64,000 nucleotides of DNA from Ruminiclostridium sp. (GTDB taxonomy: Bacteria > Bacillota > Clostridia > Oscillospirales > Ruminococcaceae), in the NCBI GenBank assembly GCA_017942025.1, contig JAGAVH010000035.1, positions 1 through 64,000 on the forward strand, given 5' to 3'. The notes beneath the pieces are model-generated. The model had not been told where the DNA came from and searched no databases. It was given only the letters and a program-made list of their open reading frames with translations. Of the stretch, positions 9,118-16,890 are shown piece by piece; positions within the stretch are counted from its first letter, which is position 1; the number at the start of each line of letters is the position of its first letter. Made by a program: the position numbers and the translations under genes.

Positions 9118-10470
9118 TTAAACTACGCCCTGAGCCTTCATAGCGTCTGCAACCTTGATAAAGCCTGCGATGTTAGCGCCTGCTACGAGGTCGTCGCCAA
9201 GGCCGTACTTATTAGCAGCCTTAACCGATGCGTCGAAGATATTCTTCATGATAGTCTTGAGCTTAGCGTCAACCTCTTCTTCGCTCCAGGAGTAACGCAT
9301 AGAGTTCTGAGACATTTCAAGACCGGACGTTGCAACACCGCCTGCGTTAACTGCCTTAGAGGGAGCAACGATAACGCCGTTTGCCTTAAGATATGCAACT
9401 GCTTCGTTTGTCGTAGGCATGTTGGAAACTTCAACGTAGTACTTAACTCCGTTAGCAACCATCATCTCAGCTTCCTTCATATCAACCTCGTTCTGTGTTG
9501 CGCAAGGCATGAGAATGTCAGCCTTTACGCCCCAAGGCTTCTGACCCTTGAAGAAAGGTACGCCGAACTTATCAGCATAGTCCTCAACTCTGTTACGGCA
9601 GGAAGCACGCATTTCGAGCATATAGTTGATCTTTTCTTCGGTATTGATACCGTCTTCGTCATAGATATATCCGTCGGGACCGGAGATAGTAACTACCTTA
9701 CCGCCGAGCTCGGTGATCTTCTTAACTGTACCCCAAGCAACGTTACCGAAGCCGGAGATAGCAAATGTCTTGCCCTTGATATCGTCCTTAAAGTGCTTGA
9801 GCATTTCAACCGTGTAGTAAACAGCGCCGTAGCCTGTAGCTTCGGGACGGATGAGAGAGCCGCCGTAAGGAATACCCTTACCTGTAAGAACGCCTGTGAA
9901 TTCGTTCTTGATTCTCTTGTACTGACCGAAGAGGTAGCCGATTTCACGAGCGCCTACACCGATGTCGCCAGCGGGAACGTCGAGGTCGGGACCGATGTGT
10001 CTGCAAAGCTCTGTCATAAAGCTCTGGCAGAATCTCATAACTTCTCCGTCAGACTTGCCCTGAGGATCGAAGTCGGAACCACCCTTGCCGCCGCCCATAG
10101 GGAGGGATGTGAGGGAGTTCTTGAAGGTCTGCTCGAAGCCTAAGAACTTGATGATACCTGAATATACGTTGGGAGCGAATCTTAAACCGCCCTTGTAAGG
10201 ACCGATTGCAGAGTTGAACTGTACTCTGAAGCCTCTGTTTACCTGTGTCTTGCCGTTGTCGTCAACCCAGGGAACACGGAATGTGATCTGTCTTTCAGGT
10301 TCAACGATTCTTTCGAGAACGCCTGCTTCTACAAGGTCAGGTCTCTTTTCTACTACGGGCTCGATGCTTTCAAACACTTCTGTTACTGTCTGAATGAATT
10401 CGGGCTCGCCTGCGTTTCTTTTCTTTACTGTTTCCAGTAAATCGATAAGATACTGATTCTTTAACGCCAT
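9118..10470 (-). CDS. gdhA: Glutamate dehydrogenase (NADP-type hexameric)
   Basis: Glutamate dehydrogenase interconverts 2-oxoglutarate plus ammonium and glutamate. The protein has the family's glycine-rich substrate motif PMGGGKGGSDFDP with the active-site lysine, and the Rossmann signature ISGFGNVAWG. At 450 residues it matches the small hexameric, usually NADP-dependent, class. Cofactor choice is inferred. The start at 10470 is set by an AGGAGG about 10 nt upstream. The further upstream ATG at 10512 lacks such a site. It is a single-gene unit with its own promoter. Confidence 0.95.
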   Translation of the reverse strand: MALKNQYLIDLLETVKKRNAGEPEFIQTVTEVFESIEPVVEKRPDLVEAGVLERIVEPERQITFRVPWVDDNGKTQVNRGFRVQFNSAIGPYKGGLRFAPNVYSGIIKFLGFEQTFKNSLTSLPMGGGKGGSDFDPQGKSDGEVMRFCQSFMTELCRHIGPDLDVPAGDIGVGAREIGYLFGQYKRIKNEFTGVLTGKGIPYGGSLIRPEATGYGAVYYTVEMLKHFKDDIKGKTFAISGFGNVAWGTVKKITELGGKVVTISGPDGYIYDEDGINTEEKINYMLEMRASCRNRVEDYADKFGVPFFKGQKPWGVKADILMPCATQNEVDMKEAEMMVANGVKYYVEVSNMPTTNEAVAYLKANGVIVAPSKAVNAGGVATSGLEMSQNSMRYSWSEEEVDAKLKTIMKNIFDASVKAANKYGLGDDLVAGANIAGFIKVADAMKAQGVV

Positions 10471-10561
10471 GGTTATAATCCTCCTGTTGATTGACAAGGG
10501 TTTAAGTGGCATTACTGCCCTTTTAAACCCATTGCCGTTATTTTTTTAAAATTACAAAAAA

Positions 10562-10590
10562 ATTATAGCACAGATACTTCAATTTTGCAA
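10562..10590 (-). promoter_or_regulatory. gdhA promoter
   Basis: On the minus strand TTGCAA (10585-10590) and TATAAT (10562-10567) are 17 bp apart. The untranslated leader would be about 85 nt. Confidence 0.75.
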
Positions 10591-10720
10591 TAGGTAAATT
10601 GAATTTTTTCAAAAAAACTTGCAAAAAACTTGAAAAATGACAATTTTTTATCAATTTCAGGTCAAATTTCGCAAGTTTTCAAAACGAATATTGCAAATTT
10701 TCGTAAAATACAAAATTCGC

Positions 10721-10749
10721 TTGCTTATTTTATAAAAGTGTAGTACAAT
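10721..10749 (+). promoter_or_regulatory. smpB promoter
   Basis: TTGCTT (10721-10726) and TACAAT (10744-10749) are 17 bp apart, in the AT-rich gap of about 345 bp that also holds the divergent gdhA promoter. Confidence 0.65.
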
Positions 10750-10816
10750 ATTATAGTAGTGAAAAATCAAGAATGAATGAAGAAAGACAGAAGATATACA
10801 GAAAGGATGACACAGC

Positions 10817-11281
10817 TTGGATAAAACGTCAATAAAGACTATTGCAGAGAATCGCAAGGCACGACACGACTATTTTATACTTGAAAGCTACGAAGCAGGA
10901 ATAGAGCTTACAGGCACAGAGGTAAAGTCCATCCGTGACGGAGGACTTAATTTAAAGGACAGCTGGATTGCAATTGAAGAGGGCGAAGCCTTCATAAAGC
11001 AGATGCATATCTCCCCTTACGAAAAGGGTAATATTTTCAATAAGGATCCCCTTCGTGAAAGAAAACTGCTTATGCACAAGAGGGAAATTATGAAGCTGCT
11101 CGGTCAGGTAAAGCAGGGCGGACTTACTCTTATACCTATTTCGGTATATTTCAAGGGTAGCAGAGTCAAGGTACAGGTGGGGCTTTGCAAGGGTAAAAAG
11201 CTCCACGATAAGAGAGATTCCATTGCACAAAGAGACGCAAAGAGAACTATCGACAGAGCGATGAAGGAAAGGAACAGATAA
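10817..11281 (+). CDS. smpB: SsrA-binding protein SmpB
   Basis: SmpB binds tmRNA and brings it to stalled ribosomes for trans-translation. The protein has the conserved N-terminal [11 protein letters not shown] stretch, the TGTEVKSIR motif and the basic C-terminal tail with KKLHDKR. The length of 154 residues is normal. Translation appears to start at TTG (10817), with AGAAAGGA 9 nt upstream, and no in-frame ATG fits better. No ssrA gene is visible in the window. Confidence 0.95.
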   Translation: MDKTSIKTIAENRKARHDYFILESYEAGIELTGTEVKSIRDGGLNLKDSWIAIEEGEAFIKQMHISPYEKGNIFNKDPLRERKLLMHKREIMKLLGQVKQGGLTLIPISVYFKGSRVKVQVGLCKGKKLHDKRDSIAQRDAKRTIDRAMKERNR

Positions 11282-11314
11282 CAAAATAATTTCCCACATT
11301 TTTTAAAAAAAGTA

Positions 11315-11343
11315 TTGACAAACATAGCATAATCTGATATAAT
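11315..11343 (+). promoter_or_regulatory. tRNA-Leu promoter
   Basis: A perfect TTGACA (11315-11320) and TATAAT (11338-11343) are 17 bp apart, 15 bp before the tRNA. Confidence 0.9.
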
Positions 11344-11358
11344 AGATTATGCTGATTT

Positions 11359-11445
11359 GCGGGGGTGCTGGAATCGGCAGACAGGCAAGCTTGAGGTGCT
11401 TGTGTCAGTATTGGCGTGAGGGTTCAAGTCCCTTCCCCCGCACCA
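11359..11445 (+). tRNA. tRNA-Leu (GAG)
   Basis: The 7-bp acceptor stem GCGGGGG/CCCCCGC is followed by a single base and an encoded CCA. The anticodon loop TTGAGGT gives anticodon GAG, which reads CTC/CTT leucine codons. A long variable arm and the GGTTCAAGTCC T-arm are present, as expected for a class II tRNA-Leu. Confidence 0.95.
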
Positions 11446-11684
11446 CGAAAAAAGTCACTTTTGTCTACCGACAAAGGTGACTTTTTTCAATGATATCCGT
11501 TCCTTACGGAACGGGTGATATATCTTCGATAGGATATCCACCTTCGGTGGATGATATATGCCTGCGGCATATGAAGGAACGGATATTATATCATGCTTGC
11601 GAAGCAAGTATATCATACGGCAACGCCGTATATCATATCGCGTCAGCGATATATCATTGAAAAACATAAAATTTTATGATATAA
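11446..11684 (+). repeat. Hairpin-array unit A (tandem repeat, 239 bp)
   Basis: This is the first of two tandem units. In order it has a terminator-like stem (11448-11487); CCGTTCC-TTAC-GGAACGG (11497-11514); TATC-TTC-GATA; TCCACC-TTC-GGTGGA (11537-11551); ATATGCC-TGC-GGCATAT (11556-11572); a CTTGC-GAA-GCAAG stem; ATACGGC-AAC-GCCGTAT; and ATATCGC-GTCA-GCGATAT. These hairpins are mostly joined by ATATCAT/GATATATC linkers. A second GGAACGG at 11576-11582 can pair with the first arm at 11497-11503. The unit ends in TTGAAA-17 bp-TATAAC. No ORF here is credible. Confidence 0.85.
11448..11487 (+). terminator. Terminator-like hairpin behind tRNA-Leu
   Basis: An 18-bp stem (11448-11465 with 11470-11487, one G-T pair) closes a TACC loop and ends in six T residues. 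It would end the tRNA transcript, but it is also the first element of hairpin unit A. Confidence 0.85.
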
Positions 11685-11918
11685 CGAAAAAAGCCTTTGT
11701 CTTTTGACAAAGACTTTTTTCAATGATATCCGTTCCTCACGGAACGGGTGATATATCTTCGATATGATATCCCACTATCGTGCGATGATATATGCCTTCG
11801 GCATATGAAGGAACGGATATTATATCATATTTGCAAAGCAAATATATCATACGGCTTGCCGTATATCATATCGCGTTAGCGATATATCATTGAAAAACAC
11901 AACATTCTTTGATATAAT
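11685..11918 (+). repeat. Hairpin-array unit B (tandem repeat)
   Basis: Unit B repeats the element order of unit A with base changes that keep the stems. The A stem with CTTGC-GAA-GCAAG becomes TTTGC-AAA-GCAAA, a paired change. Loops vary (TTAC to TCAC, TGC to TTC, GTCA to GTTA). The GGTGG hairpin is more degenerate here. The final 29 bp match a consensus promoter (TTGAAA-17-TATAAT) that drives the next gene. The long-range GGAACGG copy is at 11810-11816. Confidence 0.85.
11890..11918 (+). promoter_or_regulatory. Promoter of the four-helix-bundle operon, inside unit B
   Basis: TTGAAA (11890-11895) and TATAAT (11913-11918) are 17 bp apart. The same position in unit A (11657-11685) reads TTGAAA-17-TATAAC. 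Confidence 0.8.
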
Positions 11919-11940
11919 ACTGATGAAAGAAGGTGTATTC

Positions 11941-12294
11941 ATGTCCGAAAACAAATTACTTGACTTATCTTTTGAATTTGCTGTTGCTATCGTAAATCTT
12001 GTTGACGGTGTAACTGCACCGAAAAGCTCTTATATGACCGATCAACTAGCAAGAGCCGGTACATCCGTTGGGGCAAATATTCACGAAGCACAATACGCAC
12101 AGAGTAAGAGAGACTTTGTGGCAAAGTTAGAGATTGCACTCAAAGAATCCAACGAAACAAGCTATTGGTTAAAACTGATGTTTGAAACCAAAAGGATAGA
12201 TAATGCAACTTATCAACACGCAGAGAAGCTTTGTGGCAACATCCGCAGACTATTGATCGCATCTTGCAAAACCGCAAAGGAGAATGCAAAATGA
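11941..12294 (+). CDS. Four-helix-bundle protein (23S rRNA IVP/Avd-like family)
   Basis: The 117-residue product is almost all helical. It carries the family's typical features: DLSFEFAVAIVNLV at the start, DQLARAGTSVGANIHEA in the middle and ESNETSYWLKLM later. Relatives are encoded in rRNA intervening sequences, and others serve as accessory proteins (Avd) of diversity-generating retroelements. No reverse transcriptase or rRNA gene is nearby, so its role is unknown. GAAAGAAGG lies 7 nt ahead of the ATG at 11941. An earlier ATG at 11923 lies at the predicted transcription start. The gene overlaps the next by ATGA, so the two are likely coupled. Confidence 0.85.
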   Translation: MSENKLLDLSFEFAVAIVNLVDGVTAPKSSYMTDQLARAGTSVGANIHEAQYAQSKRDFVAKLEIALKESNETSYWLKLMFETKRIDNATYQHAEKLCGNIRRLLIASCKTAKENAK

Positions 12295-12764
12295 AAAAGT
12301 TGTTAAATGCAGAGATTCCTTTGCTTACACCAAACGGTAAAACAATAGTTCCTATAGAGATTACTTACGACGATAGCGAGAGTATTGCAAATCCCCAATC
12401 AGAGATCACCTTGTTGTATAACGAAATTGAATACAAGGGGTATGGTGCAGATTATCTCTGGACAGATACGATTGCCGATTTACAAACGAAGCTTCCCAAT
12501 GATGTTAAGCTGGCTTGCTGTATGACCTGCCGACACGGCAATATGTGTCCTTACGGAAATAAAGAGAACGAACTTTTTTGCACAAAAGACATAACAATTA
12601 CAAGCAAGGAAGATATGCTCGACTTGTTTGATCAAACAGATCCCTTTGAAGAACGCGCGGTTGCTTCTCTCGACTTTTGTGAAGATTTTCTTTATCAAAG
12701 TGATGACTACTACACATATAATGATTATTTTTATCAGTTAAGCCGAAAGATGGCAAACAAATAG
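12291..12764 (+). CDS. Hypothetical Cys-rich protein coupled to the four-helix-bundle gene
   Basis: I do not recognise this 157-residue family. Residues near 77-96 hold the cluster CCMTCRHGNMCPYG followed by FC, which could bind zinc or an iron-sulfur cluster. The C-terminus is acidic and rich in Tyr and Asp. No signal peptide or membrane segment is seen. The start at 12291 overlaps the upstream stop as ATGA. A terminator follows at 12864, so it is the last gene of a two-gene operon. A functional link to the four-helix-bundle protein is inferred from the overlap. Confidence 0.7.
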   Translation: MKKLLNAEIPLLTPNGKTIVPIEITYDDSESIANPQSEITLLYNEIEYKGYGADYLWTDTIADLQTKLPNDVKLACCMTCRHGNMCPYGNKENELFCTKDITITSKEDMLDLFDQTDPFEERAVASLDFCEDFLYQSDDYYTYNDYFYQLSRKMANK

Positions 12765-12863
12765 AAAATTTATACTACTTTTGGTCTTTCTTACCCCTTA
12801 TTACACTACTTTTAGTCGCTCTTTTTTACTTTTTATACAATGAATTCGTGTCTAAACAAAAAG

Positions 12864-12899
12864 CCACATTTGTCTTTTCGGACAAATGTGGTTTTTTTT
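12864..12899. terminator. Bidirectional terminator behind the hairpin-array cassette
   Basis: An 11-bp stem CCACATTTGTC/GACAAATGTGG (12864-12874 with 12881-12891) has A and T runs on either side, so it works in both directions. Its TTTGTC...GACAAA core matches the first hairpins of array units A and B. Confidence 0.9.
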
Positions 12900-14340
12900 A
12901 TTTCTTTTCTCTGAGGTTATAATCCTTATCGTCATCGATAATATCCAGCATTACACCAGCAAAAACAGGATCGAACTGACTTCCCTTGCCTTTGATTATC
13001 TCGTTTCTTACTATCTGCTGAGGAAGTCCTTCACGATAGCTTCGGTTTGAGGTCATCGCATCATAGGCATCGGCTACACCGATAATTCTTGCTACAAGAG
13101 GAATATTCTCTCCTGAAAGGCCCTCGGGATATCCGCGACCGTCATAACGTTCATGGTGATATTTTGCGCCTATTACGATATCAGGAAGCTCTGACATATT
13201 GCTGAGTATTTCTGCGCCTATTACAGGATGAGTCTTTATTACCGCATACTCTTCATCGGTAAGACGAGAGGTCTTGTTGATAATTTCATCAGGTACACCT
13301 ATCTTGCCTATATCGTGAAGAAGCCCGATTCTATAGATGTGGTTCTGTTCCTGCTCAGACATATTGATACGTTTTGCAATAAGCTTTGAATATTCAGCTA
13401 CTCTTACAGAATGTCCGTTCGTGTATTTATCCTTAGCGTCTATTGTGCCCGCAAGTGTAAACATTACCTCATCGGTCATTCTTTCAAGCTTATAGCTGTA
13501 ATTATTCATGGTACGGGTTTTCTTTTCTACCTCTGCCTGAAGATTTTTCTGAAGCATACTGAGTTCAAGGATACAGGAAACTCTTCTTCTCATTATCTCC
13601 GCCATAAAGGGCTTTGTAATAAAATCGAGTGCACCCAGCTCAAAGCATCTGAGTTCAGATTCGTGGTCATCATCTGCTGTAAGGCAGATAATAGGAATAT
13701 CCTTGTATCTTTCGTCCGCCTTAACTATTTCAAGAAACTGAAAGCCGTCAAGCTCCGGCATATGAAGATCAAGAAGAATCATATCAGGTATGCTTTCTTC
13801 AAGGAATCTCAGAGCAGCTCTTGCCGAGGATACAACGCTGACATTGTACTTATCGGAAAGAATCTTTCTCGCAAGCATAAGGTTCATCTGATTATCGTCA
13901 ACAATGAGAATGCTGTTCTTTTCTATATTCTCCTTATCATCCGTCGATGCACTGTTCAGGCAACGCATCATAGCCTCAAGAAGCTTTTCTTTTTCTATAG
14001 GCTTTGCTATGTATTCGGAAAAGCCCGATTCAATATAATTGTTTTTGGCAGATGATATGTTATTTCCGGTTACAACAATGGCAGGCGTCTTGTCACACAG
14101 ATGGCGTTCTCTGATAGTTTTGAGGACTGTAATGCCATCTGTACCAGGCATCATATGGTCTATCATAAGAAGGTCATATGAATTGTTCTCTATCATATTA
14201 TAAGCATCCCGAGCTTTAGAAACAATATCAAGAACTACACCCATCTCAGTAAGGATATTGCTGAGTATTTCGTTATCGATAACATTATCCTCCAGTGAAA
14301 GAACGCGTATTCCTTCTACGCTGCTAATCCTACTCTCCAT
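12898..14340 (-). CDS. Double-receiver HD-GYP response regulator
   Basis: The 480-residue protein has two receiver domains (about 10-125 with phospho-acceptor Asp61, and 143-255 with Asp191) and then an HD-GYP domain (about 290-470). The latter keeps the metal motif H342-D343 in HDIGKIGVPD and HHERYDGRGYP at 395-405, so hydrolysis of cyclic-di-GMP or a related nucleotide is likely. The start follows AAAGGAG. It lies 3 bp after the hybrid kinase gene, which most likely phosphorylates it. No DNA-binding output domain is present, so the output is probably a second messenger. Confidence 0.9.
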   Translation of the reverse strand: MESRISSVEGIRVLSLEDNVIDNEILSNILTEMGVVLDIVSKARDAYNMIENNSYDLLMIDHMMPGTDGITVLKTIRERHLCDKTPAIVVTGNNISSAKNNYIESGFSEYIAKPIEKEKLLEAMMRCLNSASTDDKENIEKNSILIVDDNQMNLMLARKILSDKYNVSVVSSARAALRFLEESIPDMILLDLHMPELDGFQFLEIVKADERYKDIPIICLTADDDHESELRCFELGALDFITKPFMAEIMRRRVSCILELSMLQKNLQAEVEKKTRTMNNYSYKLERMTDEVMFTLAGTIDAKDKYTNGHSVRVAEYSKLIAKRINMSEQEQNHIYRIGLLHDIGKIGVPDEIINKTSRLTDEEYAVIKTHPVIGAEILSNMSELPDIVIGAKYHHERYDGRGYPEGLSGENIPLVARIIGVADAYDAMTSNRSYREGLPQQIVRNEIIKGKGSQFDPVFAGVMLDIIDDDKDYNLREKK

Positions 14341-14343
14341 TTT

Positions 14344-16890
14344 TTACTCCTTTGTTTTAAGAAATTCCTTAGCCATACTTACAGTTTCATCCAATAGTCT
14401 GTCTGCATCGCCGTGATTTTCCTTTATGTACTGTATGTTTTCCTGTACAGATTCTCCTGCTTTTATTGCCTTGCCTGCCTTTTCAAGAGAAAGACACAGC
14501 TTCGACAACTTTTTACCGCCGATATTAAGAGCGTTTGATTTAAGCGAATGTATGCTTACAGTGTAGTTATTCCAATCCTCTGTTTCGACGAACTTTCTGA
14601 GTTCGTTCTGCTTTTCTTCCTTCATGTCACAGAATAGATTGAGAATCTCGATGTACATCTCCTCGCTGTCGGCACAATATTTAATACCAAGCTCTGTATC
14701 AAAGACGGCATATCCGACAGAATCGTCAGTCTGCGCACTCTTAGGTGCTTCATCACTCTGTATTTCCTTATCTGCATTGGTCTGTGCGCCTGCGTTATTT
14801 ACTCTGGTATATATCACCTTTTCGCAAGGCAGATACTTTGCCAGCAATTCTTCAAGCTTCCTGCTGTCTATAGGCTTACTCATATAATCGTCAAAGCCTT
14901 CGGAAAGGTACATTTCACGCACACCTGAAACTGCGTTGGCGGTAAGAGCTATAACCGTCGCCTCTCTGCTCATATTCGCCATCATCGTTTTCAGTCTTTT
15001 GAGTGTTTCTATACCATCCATATGAGGCATCATATGGTCCAGAAGGATAATATCATATCTGTTATTCTCCACAAGCTTCAATGTGTCTTCGCCGCTCATA
15101 CAGGTGGTCAGCTTAACCTGTGTGGATTTAAGCAGATTTTCAACTACCATAAGATTCATTTTATTATCGTCAACAGCAAGTATTCTTGCATCGGGTGCTG
15201 TAAATACATTGACATAATTAGACTGTCTGACACTATTATCCTGCCACTCTATGCTACCGATCTTTTCTGTATCAAGTATTTTCTGAGAAATGGTAACTAT
15301 GAAGGTTGAACCTTTTCCATACTCACTCTTAACCTTGATATCACCATCCATAAGGGTTACCAGTCTGTGTGTAATGGCAAGTCCGAGTCCCGTACCCTCT
15401 ATATTACGATTGACACTGAGATCAAAACGACTGAAATTGTCAAAAAGTTTTGATATATCTTCCTTACCGATTCCTATACCGGTGTCTGTCACCTCAATTC
15501 TGAGATTCATACTGTCATCAGAAAACTCCTGATTGCCGCTCACATCAAGCTTTATGCTACCTTTATGTGTGTATTTTACTGCATTGGTAAGGAGATTTAT
15601 TATTACCTGTCTTATTCTTGTTTCATCACCAAGAAGCTTGTTGGGCAGATTCTCATTAACGGATATAATGAACTCCAGTCCTTTTTGTTCTGCTTTCAGG
15701 CTTATCATATTGCGCACATCATGAATAAGCACATCAAGTCTGTATTCATACTCATCTATTTCCATTTTACCCGACTCTATTTTTGAGAAGTCAAGTATAT
15801 CATTGATAATCGAAAGCAGATTGTGACTGGCGCTGTCTATATTGCCTGCATACTCCAGAATCTGTTTATCCTTGCTTTCTCTCAGTATCATCTCATTCAT
15901 ACCGATTACTGCGTTGATAGGAGTTCTTATTTCGTGGGACATATTAGCAAGGAAGTCACTCTTTGCACGATTGGCATTTTCAGCCATTATTTTTTCCTGT
16001 CTTAGCCTGTCGCTCTGCTGAGCCTTATATTCTGCACCCATAAGGTAAATAGTTACTATTACAAGTAGCAGCCATAAAAGCCCGAAGGACCAGAGGATAA
16101 GCGGTGTTATAAGTGAAATATCGCCTGCAGGTGCCATTGACAGTACAAAGCCCATAACATAAAGCCCGGGATAGCTTGTTTCCGAAGCGAAAATCACCAC
16201 ATCGCCGCTTTCGTTATAAGCAGAAGCAGATACGTTTACATTCATACTGTTTCTGATACTGTCAACTGCAGATAAGTTTTCTTCTTTTGTGAAATACTCT
16301 ATATCCACATCACTGCCTCTGGAGCGAAGAATTATACCGCCATCTCCGTCGATAAGCAGGCATTCTCCCTGTCCTCCGTAGCAGACCAGATTCAGCTTAT
16401 CGCTGAGGGTTTTTCCGTCATAAAGCTTGTAAAGAACATATTTTACATTATCACCGCTATATACAGGAACTGTAAATAGAACATTATCGCCGTTTACGCT
16501 TACTGCGGCGTTTCCGTGCAACGATTGGAAAAATCCGTCATACTCCGAAAAATTCAGCGCTTCTCCGCTGACAGCCTCGCCGTTTATACGCACAACGCCA
16601 TAGGATACGCCCTCTTTATCCTCAAACATATTACTGAATTTTCCTGTTTCAACATCTACAAAATCAGTAACATCAGACAGTATTGAAAGCTCTTCTCTGA
16701 AGCTTGAATCTATAACCTCAGACATCATCTGACTATAGCCTGATACATGACTTTCAACCTGTCCCCTGGTTATTTCATTGAGTCTTACCCACATTATGGC
16801 GCATACTATACCAAGCACAGCGAAGCCGATTACTATCATCAGAACTGCATTTCTGAGGCGTTTAGATTTCAGCATTCTGTTAATCTTCAT
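14344..16890 (-). CDS. Membrane hybrid histidine kinase with receiver and HPt domains
   Basis: The 848-residue kinase has membrane segments at about 15-36 and 261-284 that flank an extracytoplasmic sensor domain of about 225 residues. Then come HisKA with His319 in SHEIRTP, the ATPase domain with N436, DTGIGIG at 469-475 and GTGLGLAI at 499-506, a receiver with Asp618, and a C-terminal HPt with His781 in SIHSLKSNALN. This is a full phosphorelay in one chain. It overlaps the upstream binding-protein gene by 11 bp. The likely signal is the state of the two co-encoded binding proteins, which is inference. Confidence 0.92.
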   Translation of the reverse strand: MKINRMLKSKRLRNAVLMIVIGFAVLGIVCAIMWVRLNEITRGQVESHVSGYSQMMSEVIDSSFREELSILSDVTDFVDVETGKFSNMFEDKEGVSYGVVRINGEAVSGEALNFSEYDGFFQSLHGNAAVSVNGDNVLFTVPVYSGDNVKYVLYKLYDGKTLSDKLNLVCYGGQGECLLIDGDGGIILRSRGSDVDIEYFTKEENLSAVDSIRNSMNVNVSASAYNESGDVVIFASETSYPGLYVMGFVLSMAPAGDISLITPLILWSFGLLWLLLVIVTIYLMGAEYKAQQSDRLRQEKIMAENANRAKSDFLANMSHEIRTPINAVIGMNEMILRESKDKQILEYAGNIDSASHNLLSIINDILDFSKIESGKMEIDEYEYRLDVLIHDVRNMISLKAEQKGLEFIISVNENLPNKLLGDETRIRQVIINLLTNAVKYTHKGSIKLDVSGNQEFSDDSMNLRIEVTDTGIGIGKEDISKLFDNFSRFDLSVNRNIEGTGLGLAITHRLVTLMDGDIKVKSEYGKGSTFIVTISQKILDTEKIGSIEWQDNSVRQSNYVNVFTAPDARILAVDDNKMNLMVVENLLKSTQVKLTTCMSGEDTLKLVENNRYDIILLDHMMPHMDGIETLKRLKTMMANMSREATVIALTANAVSGVREMYLSEGFDDYMSKPIDSRKLEELLAKYLPCEKVIYTRVNNAGAQTNADKEIQSDEAPKSAQTDDSVGYAVFDTELGIKYCADSEEMYIEILNLFCDMKEEKQNELRKFVETEDWNNYTVSIHSLKSNALNIGGKKLSKLCLSLEKAGKAIKAGESVQENIQYIKENHGDADRLLDETVSMAKEFLKTKE

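Noticed and set aside
11455..11667. Minus-strand reading frame of 70 residues in the hairpin array
   Set aside because: It is made of hairpin repeats, has no ribosome site, and lies in sequence explained by base-pairing.
11446..11918. CRISPR-like appearance of the regularly spaced palindromes behind tRNA-Leu
   Set aside because: The hairpins differ in sequence from one another, there are no unique spacers of constant length, and no cas genes are nearby.
11446..12900. Integrative element with tRNA attachment sites
   Set aside because: No integrase is present and no copy of the tRNA-Leu 3' end was found on the far side of the cassette.
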